Of a DNA stretch of 64,000 nt, positions 1-8,973 are shown in pieces. A program made the translations under genes and the position numbers. A model generated the notes under the pieces. That model was not told the origin of the DNA and made no database searches. It saw only the letters and a program-made list of their open reading frames with translations. This stretch comes from DASRFA01 sp035651755. GTDB taxonomy: Bacteria > Desulfobacterota > Binatia > UBA12015. Location of the stretch: the NCBI GenBank assembly GCA_035651755.1, contig DASRFA010000056.1:372001-436000 (forward strand), in the 5' to 3' direction. The first letter of the stretch is position 1; each line of letters begins with the position of its first letter.

Positions 1-1326
1 AACGGCCGCGTCGGAACCGCCGCGCTGCTCGAGCTGCTCGCCGCCGCGGCGAGCTTTCAGCTCGGCACCGTGGGGTTCTCCGGTTTCTTGACGGGGACGG
101 CGCGTACTCTGCGGGGCTTCTCCGAGGAGGACTTCGCCGCGGTCGGCGAGAGCATCTTCAATCGCGAGCTCGCCGCGGAGATCTACCCGGAGGCGCGCGC
201 GATCGTGGAAGCGCACCGGCGGCGCCGGCACACGCTCGCGGTCGTCTCGTCGGCGACGCGCTACCAGGTGGAGCCGATCGCGCGCGAGCTCGGCATCGAC
301 CACGTCCTGACGTCGCGCCTCGAGGTCGTCGACGGGATCCTGACCGGCGAGGTGATGCACCCCACCTGCTACGGCGCGGGTAAGGCGCATTACGCGGAGC
401 AGCTGTCGCAGGAGACGGGGATCGATCTGTCGGAGAGCTGGTTCTACACCGACAGCGAGGAGGATCTCCCGCTGCTCGACCTCGTCGGCAACCCGCGCCC
501 CGTGAACCCGAGCAAGCGCCTGCAGCAGATCGCCGCCCGCCGCGGCTGGCCGGCGATCCACTTCGTGAACCGCGGCTATCCCGGCCCGTCGGAGATCGTC
601 CGGACCGGCGCCGCGCTCGCGAGCCTCGTGCCGTCGTTCCTGCTGGGCCTCCCGGCGGCGCTCTTCACCGGCGACTGGCAGCGCGCCGTCAACCTCTCCG
701 CCGCGACCTGGGGCGAGCTCGCGACCGCGCTCGCCGGCGTCGAGGTGCGCGTCACGGGCGAGGAGCACCTCTGGTCGCACCGGCCCGCGGTGTTCATCTT
801 CAACCACCAGAGCGGCCTCGACATGCTGCTCATCTGCAAGCTCCTGCGGCGCGACTTCGTCGGCATCGCGAAGAAGGAGCTCAAGCAGAACCCGATCTTC
901 GGCCCGTTCATGCAGCTCGCCGGGACGGTCTTCATCGATCGCTTCGACCGCGGGAAGGCGATCGAGGCGCTCCAGCCGGCGATCGAGGCGCTCCGCCACG
1001 GGCTCTCGCTCGCCATCGCGCCCGAGGGCACGCGCAGCACGACGCTCCACGTCGGCCGGTTCAAGAAGGGCGCGTTCTTCATGGCGATGGCGGCCGGCGT
1101 GCCGATCGTCCCGATCGTGCTGCGCAACACGCTCGACGCGCTCCCGAAGAACTGGATCACCGTGCGGCCGGCGACCGTCGACGTCGTGGTGCTCCCGCCG
1201 ATCGACACCAGCGACTGGACGCGCGACTCGCTGAACGACCGGATCGCGGACGTCGAGCAGCTCTACTCGGACACGCTCGCCGGCCGCGATCCGGCGGAAA
1301 CGAACGGCGCCGGAAGAGCCCTTTAG
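1..1326 (+). CDS. HAD-IB phosphatase / 1-acylglycerol-3-phosphate acyltransferase fusion (5' end missing)
   Basis: The reading frame is open from the first base, so the true start lies before the window; the N-terminal HAD motif I (DxDxT) is missing for that reason. What remains has a HAD tail (YTDSEEDLPLL, the acidic metal-binding motif) followed by a PlsC-type acyltransferase: the NHxxxxD box has His269 and Asp274 of the visible part, and an EGTR box starts at Glu342. The family makes phosphatidic acid from lysophosphatidic acid and acyl donor at the inner membrane; the HAD half is of the PSP/SerB-like IB type. HAD-IB/PlsC fusions are known in actinobacteria and proteobacteria. It ends convergently with the next gene, sharing 4 bp. 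Confidence 0.9.
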   Translation, partial: NGRVGTAALLELLAAAASFQLGTVGFSGFLTGTARTLRGFSEEDFAAVGESIFNRELAAEIYPEARAIVEAHRRRRHTLAVVSSATRYQVEPIARELGIDHVLTSRLEVVDGILTGEVMHPTCYGAGKAHYAEQLSQETGIDLSESWFYTDSEEDLPLLDLVGNPRPVNPSKRLQQIAARRGWPAIHFVNRGYPGPSEIVRTGAALASLVPSFLLGLPAALFTGDWQRAVNLSAATWGELATALAGVEVRVTGEEHLWSHRPAVFIFNHQSGLDMLLICKLLRRDFVGIAKKELKQNPIFGPFMQLAGTVFIDRFDRGKAIEALQPAIEALRHGLSLAIAPEGTRSTTLHVGRFKKGAFFMAMAAGVPIVPIVLRNTLDALPKNWITVRPATVDVVVLPPIDTSDWTRDSLNDRIADVEQLYSDTLAGRDPAETNGAGRAL

Positions 1327-1763
1327 AGCTTTCTCGCCGCTTCCTCCGCGACCGCCTTCACCGAGAGGCGGTCGAAGAGATCGAACTGGCTCCGGAACCG
1401 GCCGTCGCCGGCGTACTCCAGGACGGACATCCCGGGCGCCTGGATCGGCGAGCCGTCGGCGCGCGAGCCGGGCGCGCGGTTCCACCAGCGCGTCACGACG
1501 CGGTCGCCGTCGATCGCGTACCAATCGTACGGGAACGTCCAGCCGCCGTAGGGCGCCATGTCGCGCTCGAGGATCTGGCGGCGGATCTCGTCGCGGCCGC
1601 GCGCCTCGACCCAGCCGCCGGCCGCGAGGCCCTGGTACGTGTAGACGGCGTCGTCGGTGTAGAAGTCGGCGAGGATCGTCCAGTCGCCGGTCTCCTCGGC
1701 GCGGCGGTTCGCCGCGATGAACCGCTCGATCGCCGCTTCGATCTCCGCACGCGGGTGGCTCAC
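1323..1763 (-). CDS. SnoaL-like / NTF2-fold protein
   Basis: A 146-residue protein with the cone-shaped NTF2-like fold expected from its sequence: an N-terminal helix (IEAAIERFIAANRRAEE), the hallmark DFYTDDAVYTY segment, and a C-terminal strand region. The family includes polyketide cyclases, ketosteroid isomerases and dehydratases; nothing seen here fixes the substrate. GTG at 1763 is chosen because GGAGG sits 5 nt upstream; a much longer frame through this region is an artefact of high GC. It is divergent from the exported phosphatase-like gene that starts at 1887. Confidence 0.75.
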   Translation of the reverse strand: MSHPRAEIEAAIERFIAANRRAEETGDWTILADFYTDDAVYTYQGLAAGGWVEARGRDEIRRQILERDMAPYGGWTFPYDWYAIDGDRVVTRWWNRAPGSRADGSPIQAPGMSVLEYAGDGRFRSQFDLFDRLSVKAVAEEAARKL

Positions 1764-1886
1764 GTCGTCCTCCGTCCCGTGCCGCCGAACGGCGGCACGA
1801 CCGGCGTCGATTGGACCACGGCACGAAGCGCGCGCGCAATCTCGCTCGGATTGACTCGAAGGCCGACCGCGACGTACACGGCGCGC

Positions 1887-2912
1887 ATGCGCGCCGCCCG
1901 ATGGTGGCTGTCCGCCCGGCTCGCGGCCGTGGGCGCGCTCGCCGCCGCCTGCGCCGACGCGCCGACGGGCGCCTCGCAGGCCGACGTGACGGCCGCCGAC
2001 CTGAACCTCCTGCACGGCCTCTTCTGCCCCGACGACACCGACCACTGCCGGCTGCCCGATCGCGTCGCGCTCTTCTTCGACTTCGTCGCGCTGCGCGGCT
2101 GCCCGGACGTCGTCACGCTGCAGGAGGTATGGCCGCCCGCGGTCGACCTCATGCGGCCGCGAGTCGCGACGGTGTGCCCGTTTCCGTACGAGCTCGTGCA
2201 GGGCGAGCGGCTCCTGAACGTCGACGACGAGACGGTGCTCACGCGCTATCCCGTCGTCGCGAAGCGCCAGCAGTTCCTCTACCGCGGCTTCCGGCGCGTG
2301 CTGCAGGTGCGGATCGCGCACCCCGAAGGCACGCTCGACGTCTACACGACGCACCTCGCCGCCGGCTCCGACGGCGCCCAGATGCCATGCGCGGCCGACT
2401 GCCCCGCCGAGTGCGTGGCGGCGGGCGCGTCGAACGTGCGCGAGTGCCAGGCGGTGCAGGTCGCCCGCTTCGTCGAGGACACGCACGACGTCCCGGGACC
2501 GGCGCTCGTCGCGGGCGACTTCAACGAGCCTCCCGGCAGCTTCGCGTACGAGCAGTTCGTCGGCCGCGGCTGGAACGACACCTACCTCGCCGCCGGCAAC
2601 CCGGAGTGCGATCCGTCGACGGGCGTCGGCTGCACGTCGGGACGCGCGGACGAGGACCTCTCCGGCCTCGAGTCGCCGGCGCTGAACCAGAGCGAGCGGA
2701 TCGACTTCATCTTCCTCGTCCCACCCGCGCCGGGCCCGTCGTGCGCCGCGCGCATCGTCGTCGGCGACCGCGGGAAGCCGGGCGAAGGGCCCGCGACGCG
2801 GCTCTTCGCCGACGTCCCGAATCCCTTCGTCGACGAGTGCGGGCCGCTGCCGCTCGCGATCTGCTGGCCGTCGGACCACATCGGCACGCAGGTCGCGCTG
2901 GCGTGCGATTGA
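1887..2912 (+). CDS. Exported endonuclease/exonuclease/phosphatase family protein
   Basis: A 341-residue EEP-fold protein. After an N-terminal export signal (MRAARWWLSARLAAVGALAAAC, with Cys as a possible lipidation site although the -3 residue is Ala, not Leu), it shows the family landmarks in order: NLLHG (metal Asn), LQEVWP (catalytic Glu), YTTHLAAG (His), GDFNEPPG (Asp-Asn) and a final SDHIGTQ (Asp-His pair). These are the residues of the sphingomyelinase/DNase I/inositol phosphatase superfamily. Eight or more Cys in inserts suggest disulfides outside the cytoplasm. Substrate is not evident; a secreted phosphodiesterase is the best guess. ATG 1887 is chosen over an upstream in-frame ATG because it places the signal at the N-terminus. 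Confidence 0.8.
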   Translation: MRAARWWLSARLAAVGALAAACADAPTGASQADVTAADLNLLHGLFCPDDTDHCRLPDRVALFFDFVALRGCPDVVTLQEVWPPAVDLMRPRVATVCPFPYELVQGERLLNVDDETVLTRYPVVAKRQQFLYRGFRRVLQVRIAHPEGTLDVYTTHLAAGSDGAQMPCAADCPAECVAAGASNVRECQAVQVARFVEDTHDVPGPALVAGDFNEPPGSFAYEQFVGRGWNDTYLAAGNPECDPSTGVGCTSGRADEDLSGLESPALNQSERIDFIFLVPPAPGPSCAARIVVGDRGKPGEGPATRLFADVPNPFVDECGPLPLAICWPSDHIGTQVALACD

Positions 2913-2949
2913 CGCCGCGGTTCCCCGCGGTCGGGCGCCTGGCCCGCGG

Positions 2950-3144
2950 TCAGTGCTCGTCCTGGAAGTCGACGTCGACGACGCCGCTCGCCTCGGCATC
3001 GACGATCGTGATCAGCTCGTGCTCGGAGCCGTCGTCGCATTGCTGCGTCGACGGCCCGATCGCGCCGCAGCGCATGCAGACGAGCGCTTGGTGATCGACG
3101 AGGCGATCGTACTGCGCCTCGCTGAGCTTGATCGGCGAGCGCAT
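2950..3144 (-). CDS. Small acidic protein with a CxxC knuckle
   Basis: A 64-residue protein with one CMRCG knuckle and a further Cys (QQCDDG), and an acidic C-terminus ending in VDVDFQDEH. The paired Cys could hold zinc or iron, but there is only one full CxxC, so a dimeric or incomplete site would be needed. GGGTGA lies upstream of both GTG 3147 and ATG 3144; ATG is preferred. I do not recognise the family. It sits between the EEP gene and the DUF4440-like gene with no obvious operon partner. Confidence 0.5.
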   Translation of the reverse strand: MRSPIKLSEAQYDRLVDHQALVCMRCGAIGPSTQQCDDGSEHELITIVDAEASGVVDVDFQDEH

Positions 3145-3246
3145 CACGCGTCACCCGTCTCTCGAGGCGTGCACGCCACGCACGCAGCCTAGCGCCGGTG
3201 TTGCGCGATTGCGATACATGCCATTCCCGGAACGGAGGAGATCATC

Positions 3247-3684
3247 GTGAGAGCTTTGCCCAAGATCGTCGGCGCCGGCCTCCTCGCCTTGGCCCTATCG
3301 CACGCCGCATCCGCCCGATCCGAGGACGTTCGGGCCGCCGTCGAGGCCGGAAACCGCGCGTTCATCGCCGCGTTTCTTCGCGGAGACGCTCGCGCCGTCG
3401 CGGAGCTCTACACCGAGGACGCGCAGGTCATCGCACCCGGCGCTCCGGTCGCTCGGGGGAGAGCTGCCATCGCGGCCGCGTGGCAGAAGGCGATCGACGG
3501 AGGGGTGAAGGACGTGGCGCTCGACACCGCGGACGTCGAATCCTCCGGTGACCTCGCGTGCGAAACCGGGGTCGTGCGACTGGTCGCGAAGGACGGCGGC
3601 GTCTCGCAAGCTCGATACGTCGTCGTCTGGAAACGAACCGGCGGCACCTGGAAGCTCCATCGCGACATCTGGAACGCGCAATAG
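3247..3684 (+). CDS. Exported DUF4440/SnoaL-like protein
   Basis: A 145-residue protein with a Sec signal (MRALPKIVGAGLLALALSHAASA, cleavage probably after ASA) and an NTF2-like domain: NRAFIAAFLRGDARAVAELYTEDAQVIAPG is the typical DUF4440 opening, and VVVWKRTGGTWKLHRDIWN the typical closing strand. GTG start with GGAGGAG 7 nt upstream. The family is common in periplasms of soil bacteria with no fixed activity. It is a single-gene unit between oppositely oriented neighbours. Confidence 0.75.
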   Translation: MRALPKIVGAGLLALALSHAASARSEDVRAAVEAGNRAFIAAFLRGDARAVAELYTEDAQVIAPGAPVARGRAAIAAAWQKAIDGGVKDVALDTADVESSGDLACETGVVRLVAKDGGVSQARYVVVWKRTGGTWKLHRDIWNAQ

Positions 3685-3765
3685 CTCCCTGGGCGACCGT
3701 CGATGTCGAAGGCGACGGCGCCGCACGAGCACGATCCCCTGGCCATCGAGCGACCTCCCGGCGCG

Positions 3766-4521
3766 TCAGCCGCACGCCGGCGGAATCTGCTGCGCGACCT
3801 CTCCGGCCGTCAAGACGCGCACGCGCGGATCGCCGAGCGCCGCCTCCACGACCGTGTCGAAAGCGGCCAGCCGTTCCTCGTCGATCCCGCTGATGAACGC
3901 GTGGCACACGAGGAGGAACAGGCCCCCGCGCGCCGCCGCGCGCTCGAGGCTCGCGAGCCACGCGTCGCGCACCGCCGCGGGCGACGCCGGCTGGTCGCGG
4001 AGGTAGTGGAACCCGTCGACTCCCGGCCAGACGAACGGCACCTGCGCGAGGCCTCCCGCGAGACGCGAAGGGCGCATGCCGTCGCCGAGGCTCGCGTCGT
4101 ACTCGTAGCCGAGCTCGCGCAAGATTCGCGCGGTGCGCTCGCTTCGCGCGCCACCCGGGGCGCGAAACCCGCGCGGCCGGACCCCGGCCGCGCGCTCGAG
4201 CGCCACCGTCGCGCGGCGAGCGACGTCAGCCTCGACGTCGGGAGCGAGCTCGCTCCACGTCTCGTGCGCCCAGCCGTGCATCCCGAGCTCGTGTCCGCGT
4301 GCCACGATCTCGCGCACCGCTTCCGCATGATGCTCGCCGTTCCAGCCCTCGACGAAGAACGTCGCGCGGACACCGCGCTTGCCGAGCATCTCGAGCACGC
4401 GCGGGTATCCGACCACGAGCGACGGATCCGCGCCGGCCGGCCGCGGCCCCGCGAGCTCGCCGCGGCCCACCTCCGCCGCCTCGCCCATGTTGTCGAACGT
4501 GAAGCAGGCGATCGCGCCCAC
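3766..4521 (-). CDS. Polysaccharide deacetylase-like (NodB homology) protein
   Basis: A 251-residue CE4-type protein. Motif 1 reads CFTFDN, where the usual second metal-binding Asp is Asn11; motif 2 is MHGWAHETW with His82 and His86 as zinc ligands; motif 3 is RAPGG; and LLVCHAF carries the late His. No signal peptide, so it is cytoplasmic, as are the allantoinase-like and peptidoglycan-independent CE4 relatives. It is the last gene of a minus-strand run amidohydrolase, enoyl-CoA hydratase, deacetylase (22 bp gap), which argues for a small-molecule amide or N-acyl substrate and against a cell-wall role. Confidence 0.75.
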   Translation of the reverse strand: MGAIACFTFDNMGEAAEVGRGELAGPRPAGADPSLVVGYPRVLEMLGKRGVRATFFVEGWNGEHHAEAVREIVARGHELGMHGWAHETWSELAPDVEADVARRATVALERAAGVRPRGFRAPGGARSERTARILRELGYEYDASLGDGMRPSRLAGGLAQVPFVWPGVDGFHYLRDQPASPAAVRDAWLASLERAAARGGLFLLVCHAFISGIDEERLAAFDTVVEAALGDPRVRVLTAGEVAQQIPPACG

Positions 4522-4543
4522 ATCCGCCGCCGCGACCGACAGG

Positions 4544-5341
4544 TCAGCGGCCCGCGAAGCGCGGCGGCCGCTTCTCGACGAACGACGCGACGCCTTCCCG
4601 GAAGTCGTCCGACCGGAAGAGCGTCATGAGCTGCATGAGCACGTGGTGCGAGTGCGCCTCGAAGTCCTCGCCGAGGCCGTGGCGATAGAGCCGCTTCATC
4701 GCCTTCACGGCGAGCGGCGCGTTCGCCGCGATCTTCGCCGCCCACCGCCCGGTCTCGGCGCGGAGCTCCCCCGGCGCCACGACCGCGTTCACGAGGCCGA
4801 GATGCAGCGACCGCTCGGCGGAGAGGTCGTCGCCCAGGAAGCCGATCTCGCACGCCTTCGCCCACCCGACGAGCCGCGGCAGGTACCACGTTCCGCCGCT
4901 CTCCGGCAGCACGCCGCGCTTCGCGAAGCCCGGCACGAGCTTGGCGTCCGCGCTCATGAGCCGGATGTCGCAGCCGAGCGCGAGATCGAAGCCGTAGCCC
5001 GCGGCCGGGCCGTTCAGCGCGCAGAGGACCGGCGTGTCGAGCTGGTGCAGCACGACGGTCGGGAGGCGGCGCGTGCCGACGTGCGACACGCCGCTCCCCG
5101 CGCCGCCGAACGCGGCGCCCCCGATGCCGCGGCCTTCCGCGGCGTCCTTCAGGTCGAGCCCGCTGCAGAAGCCGCGGCCGGCGCCGGTCAGCGCGATCAC
5201 GCGCACGTCGCCGTCGGCTTCCGCGCGCTCGAGCGCGGCCGTGAGCTGCTCGAGCATCGCGATCGTGATCGCGTTCATCCGCTCCGGGCGGTTCAGCGTG
5301 ACCCACGCGACGTGGTCGCTCTTCTCGTAGACGATCTCCAT
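4544..5341 (-). CDS. Enoyl-CoA hydratase/isomerase family protein
   Basis: A 265-residue crotonase-fold enzyme, normal length for the family. NRPERMNAI opens the fold; CSGLDLKD and NGPAAGYGFDLALGCD form the oxyanion hole; PESGGTWYLPRLVG has Glu in the catalytic position next to the conserved Gly pair. Likely hydrates or isomerises a CoA-thioester of an aromatic or branched acid. ATG 5341 has AAGGAAG upstream; a longer frame to 5377 lacks one. Middle gene of a three-gene minus-strand unit with the amidohydrolase upstream. Confidence 0.85.
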   Translation of the reverse strand: MEIVYEKSDHVAWVTLNRPERMNAITIAMLEQLTAALERAEADGDVRVIALTGAGRGFCSGLDLKDAAEGRGIGGAAFGGAGSGVSHVGTRRLPTVVLHQLDTPVLCALNGPAAGYGFDLALGCDIRLMSADAKLVPGFAKRGVLPESGGTWYLPRLVGWAKACEIGFLGDDLSAERSLHLGLVNAVVAPGELRAETGRWAAKIAANAPLAVKAMKRLYRHGLGEDFEAHSHHVLMQLMTLFRSDDFREGVASFVEKRPPRFAGR

Positions 5342-5401
5342 GGCTTCCTTTCGGTCGGGCGCCGAGCGGCGCCGCACGCCGCGCGACGTCGTGCAGGCGA
5401 C

Positions 5402-6544
5402 TCAGGCGGCGGCTGATCGATCGGCGGGCACGTCGATGCCGTACAGCCGGCACGCGTTCGCGCCGAAGATGCGCGCGCGATCCGCGTCCGCGATCCCGCC
5501 CATCGCCGACAGCGTCTTCGCGACCGCGCCGGGGAAGTGCGAATCGGGGTGCGGGTAGTCCGACGACCACACGATGCACTCGGCGCCGACGTGGCGGACC
5601 ACCGCGTCCACCGCTTCCTCCTCGGGATCGGTCGAGATCACGCACTGGCGGCGGAAGTACTCCGACGGCTTCATGCGGAGCTGTGGCAAGAGCTTCCGCC
5701 ACGTCTCGAAGTGCGAGTCGAGCCGGCCGAGCCAGTACGGAAGCCAGGCTGCGCCCGACTCCAGGAACGCGACCTTGAGCGACGGGTGGCGCTCGAGCAC
5801 GCCCGTCAGGATGAACGCGGCGCACGCCGTCATCTGCTCGAACGGGTGCGAGAGCACGTGCTGGATCGCGGGGTTGTCGAAGCGATCCTTGCCCAGCGTC
5901 GGGAGGTTGTCCGAGAGCCCCTCGTGCACCGCGATCGGGACGCCGAGCGACGAGGCGCACTGCCAGAACCGGTCGTACGCGGGGTGCTGGATGACGCGCC
6001 CCGACTGCGGGTTCGGGCGGAAGAACGCCGCGCGGAACCCGTGGTGCTCGACCGCGGTCTCGAGCTCGCGCACCGCCGCATCCACGTCGCCGAACGGCAG
6101 CAGCGCGACGCCGATCAGGCGATCGGGCGCGGGCGCGCAGTAGTCGGCGAGCCAGCGATTGTACGCCCGGCAGAGCGCGACCTGGAGCGGCGCATCGTCG
6201 AGCTCCGGGAAGTAGAAGCTCACCGACGGGAACAGCACCGCGACGTCGATCCCCTCGGAGTCCATGTCGACCAGGCGCGCGTCGGGATCCCAGCCGCCCG
6301 GGCGGCGCGCCGAGGACGCGCCGGCGAGGTCGTAGTCGGGGCCGAAGGTCAGCAGCATCGCGGCCCGCATCTCGAGGCGCTCTCCGAGGAGCAGGCACGG
6401 GTGGCCGCGCTCGTCGCTCACGAAGCGCGGCGCCCGGCTCCGGTACTCCGGGTCGAGGTAGCGGTCCCACAGGTCGAGCGGCTCGACGACGTGACCGTCG
6501 GCGTCGACCACCGCATGCTCGAACGACCGCGCTTGCTGCGCCAT
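5402..6544 (-). CDS. Amidohydrolase-2 family protein (ACMSD-like)
   Basis: A 380-residue TIM-barrel metal-dependent hydrolase of the PF04909 type. It opens with VVDADGHVVEP, carries the mid-protein AVHEG with a metal-ligand His, and ends with the diagnostic SSDYPHPDS block. The family contains decarboxylases and hydrolases acting on aromatic ring-cleavage products. ATG 6544 has GGGAGG at good spacing. First gene of the minus-strand unit with enoyl-CoA hydratase and deacetylase-like proteins, pointing to an aromatic or alicyclic acid pathway; substrate not resolvable from sequence. Confidence 0.85.
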   Translation of the reverse strand: MAQQARSFEHAVVDADGHVVEPLDLWDRYLDPEYRSRAPRFVSDERGHPCLLLGERLEMRAAMLLTFGPDYDLAGASSARRPGGWDPDARLVDMDSEGIDVAVLFPSVSFYFPELDDAPLQVALCRAYNRWLADYCAPAPDRLIGVALLPFGDVDAAVRELETAVEHHGFRAAFFRPNPQSGRVIQHPAYDRFWQCASSLGVPIAVHEGLSDNLPTLGKDRFDNPAIQHVLSHPFEQMTACAAFILTGVLERHPSLKVAFLESGAAWLPYWLGRLDSHFETWRKLLPQLRMKPSEYFRRQCVISTDPEEEAVDAVVRHVGAECIVWSSDYPHPDSHFPGAVAKTLSAMGGIADADRARIFGANACRLYGIDVPADRSAAA

Positions 6545-6648
6545 GGCGACCTCCCGGCGCTTGACGCCGTCGCGCCCGCGCCTGTAGCTGGGATAGCGCA
6601 GTCGCCGCGCCCGCGAAACGGGTCGGCGAGGGGGCGCTCGGCTCGAGC

Positions 6649-7440
6649 ATGACGGCACGTCGCTTCGAAGGTCGGGTGGCGCTGATCACGGGCGCCGGCA
6701 CCGGGATCGGGCGCGAGCTCGCGCTCGGGTACGCGCGCGAGGGCGCGCGCGTCGCGATCGGTGCGCGCCGGCGGGGACCGCTCGAGGAGACCGCGCGCGC
6801 GGTCGCGGCCGAGGGCGGCGAGTGCCTCGTCCTCGAGGCCGACGTCGCGCGCGAGGACGACTGCGTCGCTCTCGTCGCGCGCACGCTCGACCGCTTTGGG
6901 CGGCTCGACGTGCTCCTGAACAACGCGGGCCTCCCCGGCACGGATCAGCCGGTGGTCGAGATGACGCTCGACAACTGGAACCACACGATCGCCGTCAACG
7001 TCACCGGCCCCATGTTGCTGACGCGCGAGGCGCTCCGCCGCGCGATGCTGCCGGCGCGCTCCGGCAACGTGCAGTTCTTCTCGTCCGCGGCGGCGAAGCG
7101 GGTGCGCGAGCGGAAAGCCCACTACGCTGTCGCGAAGATGGGGCTCATCCCGCTCGCGCAGACGCTGGCTCTCGAGGTGAGCGGACACGGCGTCCGCGTG
7201 AACACGCTCGTCATCGGGCTCGTCGCGGGCGACCTCGTCGACGCGTGGATCGCGCGCACCGCGCGCGAGACGGGCAAGCCGGAGGACCGGGTGCGCGCGG
7301 ACGTCGTCGCCGGCATCCCGCGCCGGCGGGCGATCGACCCGCGCGAGATCGTCGCGGCGTCGCTCTTCCTCGCATCCGACGACGCCTCCGCGATCACCGG
7401 GCAGAACATCAACCTGACGGCCGGCGCCGAGATGCGCTGA
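6649..7440 (+). CDS. Short-chain dehydrogenase/reductase
   Basis: A 263-residue classical SDR: TGAGTGIG cofactor loop, LNNAG, the catalytic Ser in FFSSAAAK, and YAVAKMG for the Tyr-x3-Lys pair. The C-terminus ends in a normal QNINLTAGAEM segment. Arg in GARRR after strand 2 favours NADP(H). It leads a plus-strand unit with a SnoaL-like gene 10 bp downstream and an esterase after that. Confidence 0.85.
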   Translation: MTARRFEGRVALITGAGTGIGRELALGYAREGARVAIGARRRGPLEETARAVAAEGGECLVLEADVAREDDCVALVARTLDRFGRLDVLLNNAGLPGTDQPVVEMTLDNWNHTIAVNVTGPMLLTREALRRAMLPARSGNVQFFSSAAAKRVRERKAHYAVAKMGLIPLAQTLALEVSGHGVRVNTLVIGLVAGDLVDAWIARTARETGKPEDRVRADVVAGIPRRRAIDPREIVAASLFLASDDASAITGQNINLTAGAEMR

Positions 7441-7450
7441 CGCGACCGCG

Positions 7451-7954
7451 ATGGCGAACGAAGAAGCAGAGACGACCGCGGCAACCCGGCTCGCGGCGCT
7501 CGAGCAGCGCGTCGGCGCGCTCGAGGACGAGCTCGCGATCCACCGCCTGATCGTCCGCTACGGCTTCGCGGTCGACACCGGCTCCGCCGACGAGACCGGC
7601 GACCTCTTCACCGAGGACGCCGTCTACGACGTCGACCGGACGCTCGTCATGCGCGGCCGGAACGGCGTGCGCGACATGGTGCGCGGGCCGAACCATCAGT
7701 CGCTCCTCCCGAACTGCGCGCACACGATCGGCCCGGCCGTCGTGGAGGTCGCCGGCGATCGCGCGATCGCGACGGCATACTCGCGCATCTACCGCCGGAA
7801 GCCGGGCGGCATCGAGCTCTGGCGCCTCTCGTTCAACCGCTTCGAGCTCGTGCGCGATGCCGGCGCGTGGCGGATCGCGAGCCGGACGACGCGCATGGTC
7901 GGGCACGAGGAGGCGCAGGCGGTGCTGCGCGGGGGCCTCCCGACGCCGCGCTGA
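7451..7954 (+). CDS. SnoaL-like (bile-acid dehydratase type) protein
   Basis: A 167-residue NTF2-fold protein. It begins with a short coiled region (LAALEQRVGALEDELAIHRLIVRYGFAVDTG), followed by DLFTEDAVYDVDRT, and closes with RLSFNRFELVRDAGAWRIASRTTRMV. That architecture resembles SnoaL_4 proteins such as scytalone dehydratase and bile-acid 7-alpha dehydratase. The 10 bp gap from the SDR gene makes co-transcription very likely and suggests both act on one substrate. Confidence 0.75.
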   Translation: MANEEAETTAATRLAALEQRVGALEDELAIHRLIVRYGFAVDTGSADETGDLFTEDAVYDVDRTLVMRGRNGVRDMVRGPNHQSLLPNCAHTIGPAVVEVAGDRAIATAYSRIYRRKPGGIELWRLSFNRFELVRDAGAWRIASRTTRMVGHEEAQAVLRGGLPTPR

Positions 7955-8033
7955 GCGCACCCGCCGTCGCGCCGCGACGTTTGACACGCGCGCGACCGGG
8001 ACGTCAGAACGTTCGACGAAGACGGAGGTTCAG

Positions 8034-8969
8034 ATGCCGCTCGACCCGCAGTGCAAGATGCTCATCGAGATGCTGGCTCCGCCCGGCGCCCCCACGATGG
8101 ATCAGATGTCGCCGGTGGAGGCGCGCGCGATGATGCGGCGCATGACCGACATCCGCGCGGGCGCGGGCGAGGAGGTCCGGAAGGTCGAGAACCGGAAGAT
8201 CCCGGCACCGCACGGCGACATCCCGGTCCGCATCTACACGCCCGAGGGCGGCGCGCCGCTCCCGGTGCTCGTCTACTTCCACGGCGGCGGCTGGGTGATC
8301 GGCGACCTCGAGACCCACGACGCCTCGTGCCGCGCGCTCGCGAACCTCGCGGGGTGCCTGCTCGTCGCGACCGACTACCGGCTCGCGCCCGAGCACAAGT
8401 TCCCGGCGCCGCTCGAGGACTGCTACGCCGCCGCCCGCTGGGTGGTCGAGAACGCGTCGTCGATCGGCGGCGATCCGAAGCGCGTCGCGATCGGCGGCGA
8501 CAGCGCGGGCGGCAACCTGACCGCATGCGTCGCGCTGAAGGCGCGCGACGAGGGTGGCCCGAGCTTCGCGCACCAGCTCCTCATCTACCCGGTGACCGAC
8601 GCCGCGTGCGACACGGCGTCCTATCGCGACAACGCCGAGGGCTACTTCCTCACCAAGGACGCGATGGTCTGGTTCTGGAACCACTACCTGCGCGACCGCA
8701 GCGACGCGGAGAGCCCGTACGCGTCGCCGATCCGCGCGCGCGACCTGCGCGGCCTCCCGCCCGCGACCGTCATCACCGCGGAGTACGATCCGCTGCGCGA
8801 CGAAGGCGAAGCGTACGGCGAGCGCCTCGCCGCAGCCGGGGTGCCGACCCGGACCACCCGCTACGACGGCATGATCCACGGCTTCTTCGGCATGACCGAG
8901 ATCCTGCCGCAGGCGAAGGAGGCGATGCGCCAGGCAGCGGCGGCGCTGCGCGACGCGTTCGCGGCGTAG
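8034..8969 (+). CDS. Alpha/beta hydrolase, HSL-family esterase
   Basis: A 311-residue bacterial hormone-sensitive-lipase type carboxylesterase. HGGGW (83-87) is the oxyanion motif, GDSAGG has the nucleophile Ser157, DPLRDEG carries the acid Asp, and YDGMIHGF the catalytic His. Length is typical. ATG 8034 follows GGAGG; a frame open further upstream overlaps the SnoaL gene and has no support. Third gene of the SDR/SnoaL/esterase group, 79 bp after the SnoaL gene. Confidence 0.9.
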   Translation: MPLDPQCKMLIEMLAPPGAPTMDQMSPVEARAMMRRMTDIRAGAGEEVRKVENRKIPAPHGDIPVRIYTPEGGAPLPVLVYFHGGGWVIGDLETHDASCRALANLAGCLLVATDYRLAPEHKFPAPLEDCYAAARWVVENASSIGGDPKRVAIGGDSAGGNLTACVALKARDEGGPSFAHQLLIYPVTDAACDTASYRDNAEGYFLTKDAMVWFWNHYLRDRSDAESPYASPIRARDLRGLPPATVITAEYDPLRDEGEAYGERLAAAGVPTRTTRYDGMIHGFFGMTEILPQAKEAMRQAAAALRDAFAA

Positions 8970-8973
8970 TGCT

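Noticed and set aside
3810..6941. A 1043-residue frame on the minus strand
   Set aside because: Arg/Ala/Pro-rich shadow in a different frame across the deacetylase, hydratase and amidohydrolase genes; no domain visible and no ribosome site.
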